Source: Deltaproteobacteria bacterium
Lineage (GTDB): Bacteria; Desulfobacterota; Desulfarculia; Adiutricales; Adiutricaceae
DNA: 17,708 bases
Direction of reading: 5' to 3'
NCBI GenBank assembly: GCA_031257955.1
Contig: JAIRNQ010000375.1
Location: 1 to 17,708 of the forward strand
A program made the translations under genes and the position numbers. Positions 1 to 5,909 of the stretch are shown one piece after another (position 1 is the stretch's first letter; each line of letters opens with the position of its first letter). The notes beneath the pieces are model-generated. The model did no database searches and had not been told where the DNA came from. It was given only the letters and a program-made list of their open reading frames with translations.

Positions 1-162
1 GTCTTTGCCTATGGTCGTGTCCTTATCGATGAAAACGTGCCCCATGATCTCGGTGCCCGGTCCCACGACGACCCTGGGCCCGATTAATGAATAGGGGCCG
101 ACAGCGGCCGTGGGGTCGATCTCGGAACTCGGGTCGATTATGGCTGTAGGATGGATGGGCAT
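1..162 (-). CDS. lpxA: LpxA, UDP-GlcNAc O-acyltransferase, N-terminal part (cut by window edge)
   Basis: First 54 codons of LpxA, the cytoplasmic enzyme that puts the first 3-hydroxyacyl chain on UDP-GlcNAc in lipid A synthesis. The N-terminus reads MPIHPTAIIDPSSEIDPTAA and continues with hexapeptide-like turns (VGPYSLIGP, VVVGPGTEI), the left-handed beta-helix pattern of the family; the rest lies outside the window. I chose ATG 162-160 because homologues begin almost exactly at the IHPTAII segment and an AAGG lies 6 nt upstream. An in-frame ATG at 207 would add 15 residues (MSVPVPDAK...) but has no clear ribosome binding site. It is last of the visible minus-strand series skp-lpxD-fabZ-lpxA, the usual order. 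The 256-bp spacer from fabZ contains 36-bp tandem repeats. Confidence 0.9.
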   Translation of the reverse strand, partial: MPIHPTAIIDPSSEIDPTAAVGPYSLIGPRVVVGPGTEIMGHVFIDKDTTIGKD

Positions 163-296
163 AGAGGACCTTAGGGCTCCTTTGGCGTCCGGCACGGGGA
201 CGGACATCGTTAAACTGTCGCCGCCGACGCGCCTTCCGGGCACCCGGGTCGGCTAAAAAACTGGCCATGAGGTTGGCCGTGGGTCTGGCCGTGGGT

Positions 297-410
297 CTGG
301 CCGTTAGGCGGGCCTGGGGGCCGGCCGTGGTTCTGGCCGGGAGGCGTACCTGGGGGCCGGCCGTGGGTCTGGCCGGGAGGCGGGCCTGGGGGCCGGCCGT
401 GGGTCTGGCC
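297..410. repeat. 36-bp minisatellite between fabZ and lpxA
   Basis: Three near-identical 36-bp units start at 297, 333 and 369 with the form CTGGCCGGGAGGCGGGCCTG followed by GGGGCCGGCCGTGGGT. A truncated fourth copy begins at 405, and short GTGGGTCTGGCC copies precede at about 278-296. Units differ by only a few bases (for example GTTAGG for GGGAGG and CGTACC for CGGGCC). The array lies just after the fabZ stop on the transcribed strand, so it would be in the fabZ-lpxA mRNA. The unit is very GC-rich and rich in GGCC. Copy number probably varies by slippage. Confidence 0.9.
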
Positions 411-418
411 GACCTCGG

Positions 419-928
419 TCAGAAAGTGGCCGTCATCACGGCCTCGGCCGTTCTTTGGCCGTCTACGGTAGCCTTGCCGGTGACTTTCCAGAGCCGACCG
501 CCGAAACGAACGAAACTGGCCTGCAAGTCCAAACGGTCGCCCGGGACCACGGGCCGGCGAAACTTAACCTTGTCACAGCTGGCAAAGTAGGCTATGCGCC
601 CGCTCAAGTCGCCGCCTTTTTCCAAATCCTTCACCTCGACCGGGGCCTGGTCCAGATGGAAACGATAGGAGAAAGTCAAAAGCAGCATGGAGGCTTGGGC
701 CATGGCCTCCAGGACCAAGACCCCGGGCATGACCGGCGTTCCGGGAAAATGGCCCCTAAAAAACTCGTCGTTGATGGTCACGTTCTTATACGCGGCCAAG
801 CTTTTCCAGGGCTCCAGGCCCACCACCCCATCGACGAAAAGAAAGGGCGGCCGGTGGGGCAAGGCCTTCATGATTTCGCTTATGCCGTAAAGGATTCGCT
901 GAGGATCTTTGGCTTCGTCGGTGGTCAT
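419..928 (-). CDS. fabZ: FabZ, 3-hydroxyacyl-ACP dehydratase
   Basis: 169-aa hot-dog-fold dehydratase that removes water from 3-hydroxyacyl-ACP in type II fatty acid synthesis in the cytoplasm; by competing for 3-hydroxymyristoyl-ACP it balances phospholipid against lipid A. Visible signatures are LPHRPPFLFVDGV (residues 23-35) and GHFPGTPVMPGVLVLEAMAQ (59-78), giving catalytic His60 and Glu74, equivalent to E. coli His54 and Glu68. Length is normal for the family with a slightly long N-terminus. ATG 928-926 is preceded by AGGGG about 7 nt upstream. It lies between lpxD (334-bp spacer) and lpxA, the classical position. The spacers on both sides are filled by tandem repeats, which is odd for a normally compact operon. 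Confidence 0.95.
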   Translation of the reverse strand: MTTDEAKDPQRILYGISEIMKALPHRPPFLFVDGVVGLEPWKSLAAYKNVTINDEFFRGHFPGTPVMPGVLVLEAMAQASMLLLTFSYRFHLDQAPVEVKDLEKGGDLSGRIAYFASCDKVKFRRPVVPGDRLDLQASFVRFGGRLWKVTGKATVDGQRTAEAVMTATF

Positions 929-984
929 TCAATACCCCTGGGTGTGTGATGGCCATAACAATTGTGACTAAAATCAATGCCCCC

Positions 985-1288
985 GGACGGCCATGCCGCC
1001 CGGCCCCGGTTTGGGCGAACCCGTTGGCCCCTTTGGCGGCTCAGCCCTTGGGCCTTTCGGACGGGCATGCCGCCCGGCCCCGGTTTGGGCGAACCCGTTG
1101 GCCCCTTTGGCGGCTCAGCCCTTGGGCCTTTCGGACGGCCATGCCGCCCGGCCCCGGCTTGGGCGAACCCGTTGGCCACCTTGGCGGCTCAGCCCTTGGG
1201 CCTTTCGGACGGCCATGCCGCCCGGCCCCGGTTTGGGCGAACCCGTTGGCCCCTTTGGCGGCTCAGCCCTTGGGCCTTTCGGACGGCC
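985..1288. repeat. 74-bp minisatellite, four full copies, between lpxD and fabZ
   Basis: Exact 74-bp period: units start at 985, 1059, 1133 and 1207, and a fifth start (GGACGGCC) at 1281 runs into unique lpxD sequence. Each unit reads GGACGGCCATGCCGCCCGGC, then CCCGGTTTGGGCGAACCCGT, then TGGCCCCTTTGGCGGCTCAG, then CCCTTGGGCCTTTC. Copies differ by single bases (GGGCATG in copy 2, GGCTTGGG and GGCCACC in copy 3). The lpxD stop (1263-1265) and its last codons lie inside the fourth copy, so the array appears to have grown from the lpxD 3' end. Because 74 is not a multiple of 3, a copy change shifts any frame crossing it. Confidence 0.95.
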
Positions 1289-2480
1289 GGGGCTCAGCGC
1301 CCATGGCCGCCCGGATTTGTTCCCAGCTCTGGCCTTTCAAGAACAGCTTCAGGAAAGCGCGCCATTTGGGCAGATCGTTTTTAACCATGATCTGGGCGGC
1401 GTATTCCTCGCGTTGCGGTTTTACCGGCGTCCCGGTCCAGACGTTACGGCCAGCCGGAACTTGGCCCAAAACGCCGCTTTGGCCGGATATTATGGCGTCG
1501 GGCCCGACCTTGGCCCCATGGGAGAGGCCGCACTGGCCCAAAAGAAAGGCCCGGTCGCCGACCTGGCTATGGCCGGCCGCCCCGACTTGGGAGACGACCA
1601 CGCAGTCGGCCCCAATTTGGCAATTATGGCCGATCTGGACCAGATTATCTATTTTCGTGCCCCGCCCGATAACCGTGTCGGCCACCAGCCCCCGGTCGAT
1701 GGCCGTAAGGGCCCCGATCTCCACGTCGTCGCCAATCACCACCCCGCCCAGGTGAGGGTTCTTAAAGTGGATGAGGCGCCCCGTGGCCGGGCTGGGAACT
1801 TGGTTGTAGCCGAAACCGTCTTCGCCTATGACGCTATTGGCATGGATCTGGCAGCGATCGCCCACCCTGACCCCATAACGCAAAACCGCCCCCGGGTGAA
1901 TGACGCAGTCCCGGCCGACGCTGACGCCGTCGTCCAGAAAAACCCCTGGGCCGATACGGCTGTCCCGACCGACGCTGACGCCGGCCCCAACGTAAGAGTT
2001 GGGGCCAAAGGTCACCCCTTCGCCCAAAAGGCACGAGGCCCGGTCTTTAAAGTACGGCTCGTTTACCGCCCAGGGCGGGGAAAAGCCCGGCCCGACCAAG
2101 CCCAACACCACGGAAAAAAGAAGCCTGGGTTCGGGAAAGACGACCAAGGTCGGCTCGGTCTTGCCGCCTCGGTCAATGGGCTGCCCAGGGCGCCCCAAGT
2201 CTGCCTCCACCTCGGCCAAGAGGTCCGCCGAAAGGACGATGGCGGCCGCGCCCTTGTCCCTGGCCTCCAGGAAAAATTCCTTTTTTATGGCAAAACACAA
2301 TGCCCCGTCTTGGGCCTCCGAGGCCGAGGAAAGGGCCGAAACGGCGGTCCCCGGGTCACCGCGGATTTCAGCCGGCGTGGGGCCAACCGGACCGCCCAAC
2401 AGGGCCAGGGTCTCGGACAGCTTAACCGCGGCCTCTTCCACCAGCGACGAGAGAGTTTTTTTGCTGGCGAGTTTAATCAT
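1263..2480 (-). CDS. lpxD: LpxD, UDP-3-O-(3-hydroxyacyl)glucosamine N-acyltransferase
   Basis: 405-aa enzyme adding the second (N-linked) 3-hydroxyacyl chain to UDP-acyl-GlcN in lipid A synthesis, cytoplasmic. The N-terminal third (about 1-145) is the uridine-binding domain; from about 150 to 350 hexapeptide repeats follow (VTFGPNSYVGAGVSVGRDSR and on). The family core GEDGFGYN (219-226), TAIDRG (259-264) and VQIGHNCQIG (281-290, catalytic-type His285) are present, then a C-terminal helical tail (about 355-395). It is longer than the usual ~340 aa, mainly through N-domain insertions and the tail. The last residues (ERPKG) and stop are encoded inside a 74-bp repeat unit, so the C-terminal end may have been reset by repeat expansion. 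ATG 2480-2478 has AAGGAAG about 14 nt upstream, a weakly placed site. It follows skp in the normal order after a 395-bp gap. Confidence 0.95.
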   Translation of the reverse strand: MIKLASKKTLSSLVEEAAVKLSETLALLGGPVGPTPAEIRGDPGTAVSALSSASEAQDGALCFAIKKEFFLEARDKGAAAIVLSADLLAEVEADLGRPGQPIDRGGKTEPTLVVFPEPRLLFSVVLGLVGPGFSPPWAVNEPYFKDRASCLLGEGVTFGPNSYVGAGVSVGRDSRIGPGVFLDDGVSVGRDCVIHPGAVLRYGVRVGDRCQIHANSVIGEDGFGYNQVPSPATGRLIHFKNPHLGGVVIGDDVEIGALTAIDRGLVADTVIGRGTKIDNLVQIGHNCQIGADCVVVSQVGAAGHSQVGDRAFLLGQCGLSHGAKVGPDAIISGQSGVLGQVPAGRNVWTGTPVKPQREEYAAQIMVKNDLPKWRAFLKLFLKGQSWEQIRAAMGAEPRPSERPKG

Positions 2481-2875
2481 GCGCTTGACCGATCTTCCTT
2501 TGGCCTTACAAATACCGCCAATCTGGTCGCCCAGTTTGGCTGCCCGATTGGCCTATAGGCCAAATCGCCAAATTGGTCCGGGCCCTGGCCCGAGCCGGCT
2601 CGGCGCGATTTTTTTGGGGTACCAAAAAAGGACGCCACGGAGAAAAAAATATAGTATTAAGATGGCCCCAATCCCGGTAGGCGCTTGATGCGTGCCTTCG
2701 GGCGCGGAAAATACGGGGCGATCTCAAACTATATTTTTGTGGGCTTAGGGTGCCCGTTGGACCTATTTGAGTTTTTACTTATCCGACCAACGCAAACCAA
2801 GCTCCCGGGTCCGGCTTAGCCGAACCCGGTGGCGAAGCGAGGTGGCGCGTCTTGTCGGTTGGTCTTGGGTGGCGC
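2481..2875. other. skp-lpxD spacer with hairpins, no gene seen
   Basis: This 395-bp spacer lies inside the skp-lpxD operon and shows no credible gene. It contains a hairpin at 2805-2829 (CCGGGT-C-CGGC, loop TTA, GCCG-A-ACCCGG; one mismatch) enclosed by 7-bp arms GACCAAC (2785-2791) and GTTGGTC (2858-2864). A dyad GATTGGCC-TATA-GGCCAAATC lies near 2547-2567 and an AT-flanked near-palindrome around a GGTACC at about 2609-2630. On the minus strand the 2805-2829 hairpin comes about 50 nt after the skp stop. It lacks a T-run, so it may be an mRNA stabiliser or attenuator rather than a terminator. Confidence 0.5.
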
Positions 2876-3394
2876 TTACTTGTCCAGACCCTTGATGACG
2901 TCGGCGGTAATGTCGGCCGCCTGGGGGTGAAAGAAAACTCCGCCGTTCTGGACTTCGAACACGTACTGGAGGCCTTTTTGGTTGGCTACCTCCCCCACTA
3001 CTTTAGTAATCCTTTCCATTAGCGGGATCATGGCCTCTTCGCGGGCCTTTTCCATGTCCACGCCGGCCTTCTGGGCGGCCTCCATGTGGGCGGTGTACTC
3101 CCTGGTCAAATCGTCGCGCCTTTTATTGAAAGCGTCTTCGCTCAGGGTCGCGCGGGCCGTCTCGAGGTCTTTTCCTTTCTTTTGGATTTCCTGGGCTTTG
3201 GTGTCCAAAGATTTCTTCAGCCCATCATACTTGGTATCCAATTTTTTGGAGGCGTCTTTACCTCTTTTGGAATCTTCCAAGACCTTCTGCAAATAAAAGA
3301 CGCCGATTTGGCTCTGGGCCTTGACGGCCGGGCAAGCGATAAGCGCGGCCATGAAAATCGCGACCAGCACCGAAGCCACTTTAAACTTAAGCAT
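2876..3394 (-). CDS. skp: Skp/OmpH family periplasmic chaperone
   Basis: 172-aa exported protein of the Skp (OmpH) family, which holds unfolded outer-membrane proteins in the periplasm on the way to the BAM complex. Residues 1-26 are a signal peptide (LKFK charged end, hydrophobic VASVLVAIFMAALIACPA, cleavage after VKA). The mature start QSQIGVFYLQKVLEDSKRGK is the family's beta strand. A long Lys/Glu-rich coiled coil (about 50-125) forms the tentacles, and the chain returns with KGLQYVFEVQNGGVFF. ATG 3394-3392 has a strong AGGAGGG site 4-5 nt upstream. It heads the lpxD-fabZ-lpxA series as usual, but bamA, which normally precedes skp, is absent from the 740 bp upstream. Confidence 0.9.
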   Translation of the reverse strand: MLKFKVASVLVAIFMAALIACPAVKAQSQIGVFYLQKVLEDSKRGKDASKKLDTKYDGLKKSLDTKAQEIQKKGKDLETARATLSEDAFNKRRDDLTREYTAHMEAAQKAGVDMEKAREEAMIPLMERITKVVGEVANQKGLQYVFEVQNGGVFFHPQAADITADVIKGLDK

Positions 3395-3430
3395 GAAACC
3401 CTCCTAAAAACGGGCGAAACTAAGGTATCC

Positions 3431-3445
3431 CGGGGCTCTGCCCCG
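3431..3445. other. Perfect 6-bp hairpin in the skp leader
   Basis: CGGGGC (3431-3436), loop TCT, GCCCCG (3440-3445), 37 nt upstream of the skp start codon. It would lie in the skp mRNA leader if transcription begins upstream of it. No T-run follows on either strand, so a terminator is unlikely. Confidence 0.5.
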
Positions 3446-3464
3446 AAGGCGAATCTATCAGAAA

Positions 3465-3482
3465 AATCCCGTCCCCGGGATT
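3465..3482 (-). terminator. Terminator-like hairpin in the skp leader (possible attenuator)
   Basis: AATCCCG (3465-3471), 4-nt loop, CGGGATT (3476-3482): a perfect 7-bp stem. Read on the minus strand it is followed at once by TTTTC, the look of an intrinsic terminator. No minus-strand gene is seen upstream, so it would act either on an untranslated leader (attenuation of skp-lpxD-fabZ-lpxA) or on a lost gene. The short stem and T-tract keep confidence low. Confidence 0.35.
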
Positions 3483-3849
3483 AACGGGCCCTTGGGGATC
3501 GCGCGGCCAAGAGCTTAACCGGGATACAATACCACGATGGGTTACAATAAAAAAGAAAATTTTACCGCCTCCGCCCACAAAAATATCAAACCCTCGCGAT
3601 CCATATATTGGTTGGGTTCAACCGAGTCGATCGATTGGCGCTGGCCCCGGGCCTGAGTCCGGTGGCCAAAGCCAATTAACCGCATAATCGGTCAATTTAA
3701 GCGACCGGGAAGCTTAAAAAAGACCTTATAACTAAAATTATAATTTGTCAAGCCCGATCGAAGGTTAAAAAGTTTTTTTCAGATTATAAATTTACGTTAA
3801 GATTTGATATCTATTTTTTCATTCATTATTTTAGTTATTTAGTTTTATA

Positions 3850-3959
3850 TTGGCCGATTGGCTAAGCCGTTATATTTTTTGGTGTCCTTTGTGCGCCAAG
3901 GAAACAAGCCAAAGCAACATTTCCCAGCCCAAAATGGGCGCCAATAGCTAATCGGCCAA
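3850..3959. repeat. 110-bp element bounded by 15-bp imperfect inverted repeats
   Basis: The left arm TTGGCCGATTGGCTA (3850-3864) and the reverse complement of the right arm TAGCTAATCGGCCAA (3945-3959) match at 14 of 15 positions. The 80-bp interior also has partly complementary stretches (GTGCGCCAAGG and AACAAGCCAAAG). It could be a MITE-like remnant or a structured RNA. I see no clear flanking target-site duplication. Confidence 0.6.
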
Positions 3960-4110
3960 GCCAAACGCTCCCACTTAATGGCCTATAAACGCCGCTCCCA
4001 CTTTACCGCCGATAATGTTATAATCTTTCAATATATTTGTCCGCGGTATCTTGGGAAGAGCCCAGGAACCGAAGGTAAACCTTTCGGATACCGCCAACCG
4101 ACGAGAATAA

Positions 4111-4125
4111 CTCCTAGTTAAGGAG
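4111..4125 (+). promoter_or_regulatory. Shine-Dalgarno site inside a small hairpin
   Basis: CTCCT-AGTTA-AGGAG: the ribosome binding site (AAGGAGG, about 4120-4126) of the exported-protein gene at 4135 can pair with the CTCCT just upstream. The 5-bp stem is short, so it might modestly sequester the site or be chance. Confidence 0.4.
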
Positions 4126-4134
4126 GCGGACCCC

Positions 4135-4689
4135 ATGTCAACCGCTCGCGGCCCTTTTAAGCACGGTGGCCATCGATACCGCCGCGATTTGTCACGCCGC
4201 TCCTTTGAGGCCGTGGCACTGGTAGCGGCCTTGGCCTTATCGTTAACCCTAATCCTGGCCCCTTCGGCCAGAGCCCAGCAAAATGCCCAGGCGGCGGTCG
4301 CCGTGGCCTCGATCAACCCGACCGATTTGAGCTTGGAATCTGACCCCGACGACACGCCCCAACTGGCCAGGTTAAAAGCCGCCCTTAGACTAATGTCGGC
4401 CTATAGCCAAGTTCAGATTATTTGCGAGAAGTGCAACCAACCCCAAATCATGAAGACCTTCCACTCGGCCAACGGATCGGTTTTACCCAAGGTCATCGCC
4501 GTCTTGAAAGAGGCCGGGGCCATGACCGACGATTGGAAGGAGACGGTCGACAAATACACCAACGAAGCCGTTGAGGCGGCCATGGCCGAAAACGATTGCG
4601 CCCAGTTGATGGGCCTTATCAAAAAACACCATTGGACACTTTATCAGGGTAGGTTCGTCAACGATTACAAACTAATCAGCCGAAAATGA
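4135..4689 (+). CDS. Exported protein of unknown function
   Basis: 184 aa; I do not recognise the family. It has a clear export signal: positively charged residues 1-22, a hydrophobic stretch (about 25-43) and an ARA|QQ cleavage site near residue 47. SRRSFEA (20-26) resembles a Tat twin-arginine motif, so Tat export is possible. The mature part is about 137 aa, acidic at first (LSLESDPDD), then helical. It has three cysteines: C97 and C100 as a CxxC (IICEKCNQ), and C155, which could form a disulfide or bind metal. ATG 4135 has a strong AAGGAGG about 8 nt upstream inside a small hairpin. It stands alone between two ~740-bp gaps and reads away from skp. Its stop codon lies inside a 27-bp repeat. 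Confidence 0.8.
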   Translation: MSTARGPFKHGGHRYRRDLSRRSFEAVALVAALALSLTLILAPSARAQQNAQAAVAVASINPTDLSLESDPDDTPQLARLKAALRLMSAYSQVQIICEKCNQPQIMKTFHSANGSVLPKVIAVLKEAGAMTDDWKETVDKYTNEAVEAAMAENDCAQLMGLIKKHHWTLYQGRFVNDYKLISRK

Positions 4690-4762
4690 ACCTACCTAAT
4701 CGGCGGGCTTGAATGAACCAACCTCGGCGGGCTTGAATGAGCCTACCTAATCGACGGGCTTG
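4685..4762. repeat. Three short tandem repeats at the 3' end of the exported-protein gene
   Basis: Units of 27, 24 and 27 bp (4685-4711, 4712-4735, 4736-4762) with the core AATGAACCTACC, then (TAA)TCGGCGGGCTTG. The middle copy lacks three bases. The first unit contains the gene's TGA stop. Another example of a minisatellite growing at a gene end in this window. Confidence 0.85.
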
Positions 4763-4938
4763 CCGGCGGCCACCGCGCTTCCGTGCCCCCGAGACCAAGG
4801 CCAGCCAACTGGGGCCTATTGGCCGTCGCGGCAAACATTAGCCCTCAATCCAAGCCGACAAGCCAAAAAATTTTTGCCCTGTTTTGCGAAAAACTTTCCA
4901 TTATCGTACAATTTTAAACGCGCTCTTGATTTTCCCCA

Positions 4939-4972
4939 CCGTATCGTTATAATCATTTTTATAACGATACGG
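4939..4972. other. Perfect 14-bp inverted repeat, 6-nt loop
   Basis: CCGTATCGTTATAA (4939-4952), loop TCATTT, TTATAACGATACGG (4959-4972), with no mismatches. Flanking CCCC (4935-4938) and GGGG (4979-4982) could lengthen it with a bulge. The AT-rich inner stem and absence of a T-run argue against a standard terminator. Operator, protein-binding site, element end or small RNA are all possible. Confidence 0.85.
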
Positions 4973-5110
4973 ATAGAAGGGGATTGAGTCTTACTTTCCA
5001 TCAAAGAGCCTCTTAATCCAGGCGATTTTAGGTGCCAAATAACCATAATGGCGACTTAAATTAAACCCTAAAATTATCGCCGGACCAAAGGTCGAAAGGG
5101 GACCATTTCT

Positions 5111-5136
5111 GGCCGGCTGCCGGTCGGCGGCTGGCC
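5111..5136. other. GC-rich hairpin
   Basis: GGCCGGCTGCCG (5111-5122) pairs with CGGCGGCTGGCC (5125-5136) through 12 positions including two G-T wobbles; the innermost pairs would open to form the loop. It is flanked by near-direct repeats TTTCTGGCC and TTTCTGACC. Role unknown. Confidence 0.6.
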
Positions 5137-5431
5137 GTTTCTGACCTGGCCCATAGGCGTTTTTGCCAGGACGGCGGCGGCTTTTGGCTCACTTTGGGGC
5201 CTTGTTAGATAATCCCTCTTTTGTTATTATGTTTGAGGTGGTCAAAATTGGTTAAATTATAGCCGCCCGATTGGCTTCGGCCAGCCATTCGGCCCAGCGG
5301 GTTCTAACCGCCCGCGCCGTCCCAATCATACGACTTTTCGCTAATAGCGTGGACTTTCGCCCTTTCACTTCGGAGCGGGCTAAAACGCGCCCCAATGAAC
5401 GCATCCATATCTGGAGCTGGAGACGACTCTT

Positions 5432-5833
5432 ATGGCCTACGACAAGAACATGAAAGTTCTGGTAGTGGACGACTTTTCGACGATGAGGCGCATAGTTAAA
5501 AATATTTTGCGCCAATTGGGCATCAACAACATCAGCGAAGCCGAGGATGGGGTCAAGGCCATGGCCATCCTGGAGATCGATAAGTTCGATCTAATCATCA
5601 GCGACTGGAACATGCCCAATATGACCGGCATTGAGCTTTTGAGGCACGTGCGGGGGTCCGACCATCTAAAGGACATCCCCTTTCTGATGGTCACCGCCGA
5701 GGCCCAGCAGGAGAACATTATCGAGGCGGTCAAAGCCAAGGTCAGCAATTACATCGTCAAACCCTTTACCGCCGACACCCTAAACGAGAAGATGGAAAAG
5801 ATCTTCCCCGATTCACAGGCCAAAGCCCGCTAA
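5432..5833 (+). CDS. cheY: CheY chemotaxis response regulator
   Basis: 133-aa single receiver domain. CheY is phosphorylated by CheA and binds the flagellar motor switch (FliM) to change rotation. All key residues are visible: acidic pair D13-D14 (VVDDFSTMRRIV), phosphorylation site D58 (ISDWNMPNMTG), T88 (MVTAEA), Y107 and K110 (YIVKPFTADTLNEK). Motifs and length match enterobacterial CheY closely, more so than generic receivers. ATG 5432 has GGAGA about 9 nt upstream. No cheA, cheW or flagellar gene is adjacent, so its partners lie elsewhere. A 9-bp hairpin (5855-5881) separates it from the prepilin peptidase gene downstream. The sequence supports an intact gene; a role in pilus-based motility instead cannot be excluded. 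Confidence 0.93.
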   Translation: MAYDKNMKVLVVDDFSTMRRIVKNILRQLGINNISEAEDGVKAMAILEIDKFDLIISDWNMPNMTGIELLRHVRGSDHLKDIPFLMVTAEAQQENIIEAVKAKVSNYIVKPFTADTLNEKMEKIFPDSQAKAR

Positions 5834-5854
5834 CCGGGAAGGCTTAGGGCTTAG

Positions 5855-5881
5855 CCAGATAGGCCGCCCCAACCTATCTGG
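5855..5881. other. Hairpin between cheY and the prepilin peptidase gene
   Basis: CCAGATAGG (5855-5863), 9-nt loop, CCTATCTGG (5873-5881), a perfect 9-bp stem starting 22 nt after the cheY stop. No T-run follows, so it may be a weak or Rho-assisted terminator, or an mRNA-end stabiliser inside a cheY-pilD transcript. Confidence 0.6.
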
Positions 5882-5909
5882 GTGCCACGCCTAAAGTTTG
5901 AGGGAATAG

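Larger units (their letters stand above)
3395..4134. other. 740-bp divergent intergenic region with hairpins and an AT-rich block
   Basis: This separates minus-strand skp from the plus-strand exported-protein gene, so it should hold both promoters, though I see no strong consensus. It contains hairpins near skp (3431-3445, 3465-3482), an AT-rich block at about 3720-3850 with the 12-bp palindrome AAATTATAATTT (3735-3746), and an inverted-repeat element (3850-3959). A 39-codon frame at 3537-3656 (MGYNKKENF...) has no ribosome binding site and I do not count it. No tRNA or rRNA was recognised. Confidence 0.6.
4763..5431. other. Intergenic region before cheY with two strong hairpins, no gene seen
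   Basis: Apart from the hairpins listed at 4939-4972 and 5111-5136, I see only mixed-composition sequence. Short frames here (including one antisense to the cheY start) have no ribosome binding site or recognisable similarity. No clear sigma-70 or sigma-54 promoter for cheY was found, and no tRNA signature. Confidence 0.5.

Noticed and set aside
23..418. Frame of fabZ stays open past its TGA through the 36-bp repeats and into lpxA, hinting at readthrough
   Set aside because: FabZ ends at its normal length and the downstream residues are repeat-derived (ARPTAGPQARLP) with no recoding signal; openness is explained by lack of AT.
985..1288. CRISPR array
   Set aside because: The 74-bp units are directly adjacent with no unique spacers and include coding sequence of lpxD.
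946..2688. Long plus-strand open frames (up to 521 codons) opposite lpxD and through the 74-bp repeats
   Set aside because: They are antisense to a well-recognised LpxD, are Pro/Arg/Gly-rich, and stay open because the GC-rich repeats and codon bias remove stops.
3600..3640. tRNA-like GGTTCAA near 3615
   Set aside because: No flanking T-arm, acceptor or anticodon stem can be formed around it.
3537..3656. 39-codon small ORF (MGYNKKENF...)
   Set aside because: No ribosome binding site, no similarity recognised, and in a decayed intergenic stretch.
5252..5515. 87-codon minus-strand frame overlapping the cheY start
   Set aside because: Its first third is antisense to cheY and there is no RBS; the remainder is composition-driven.
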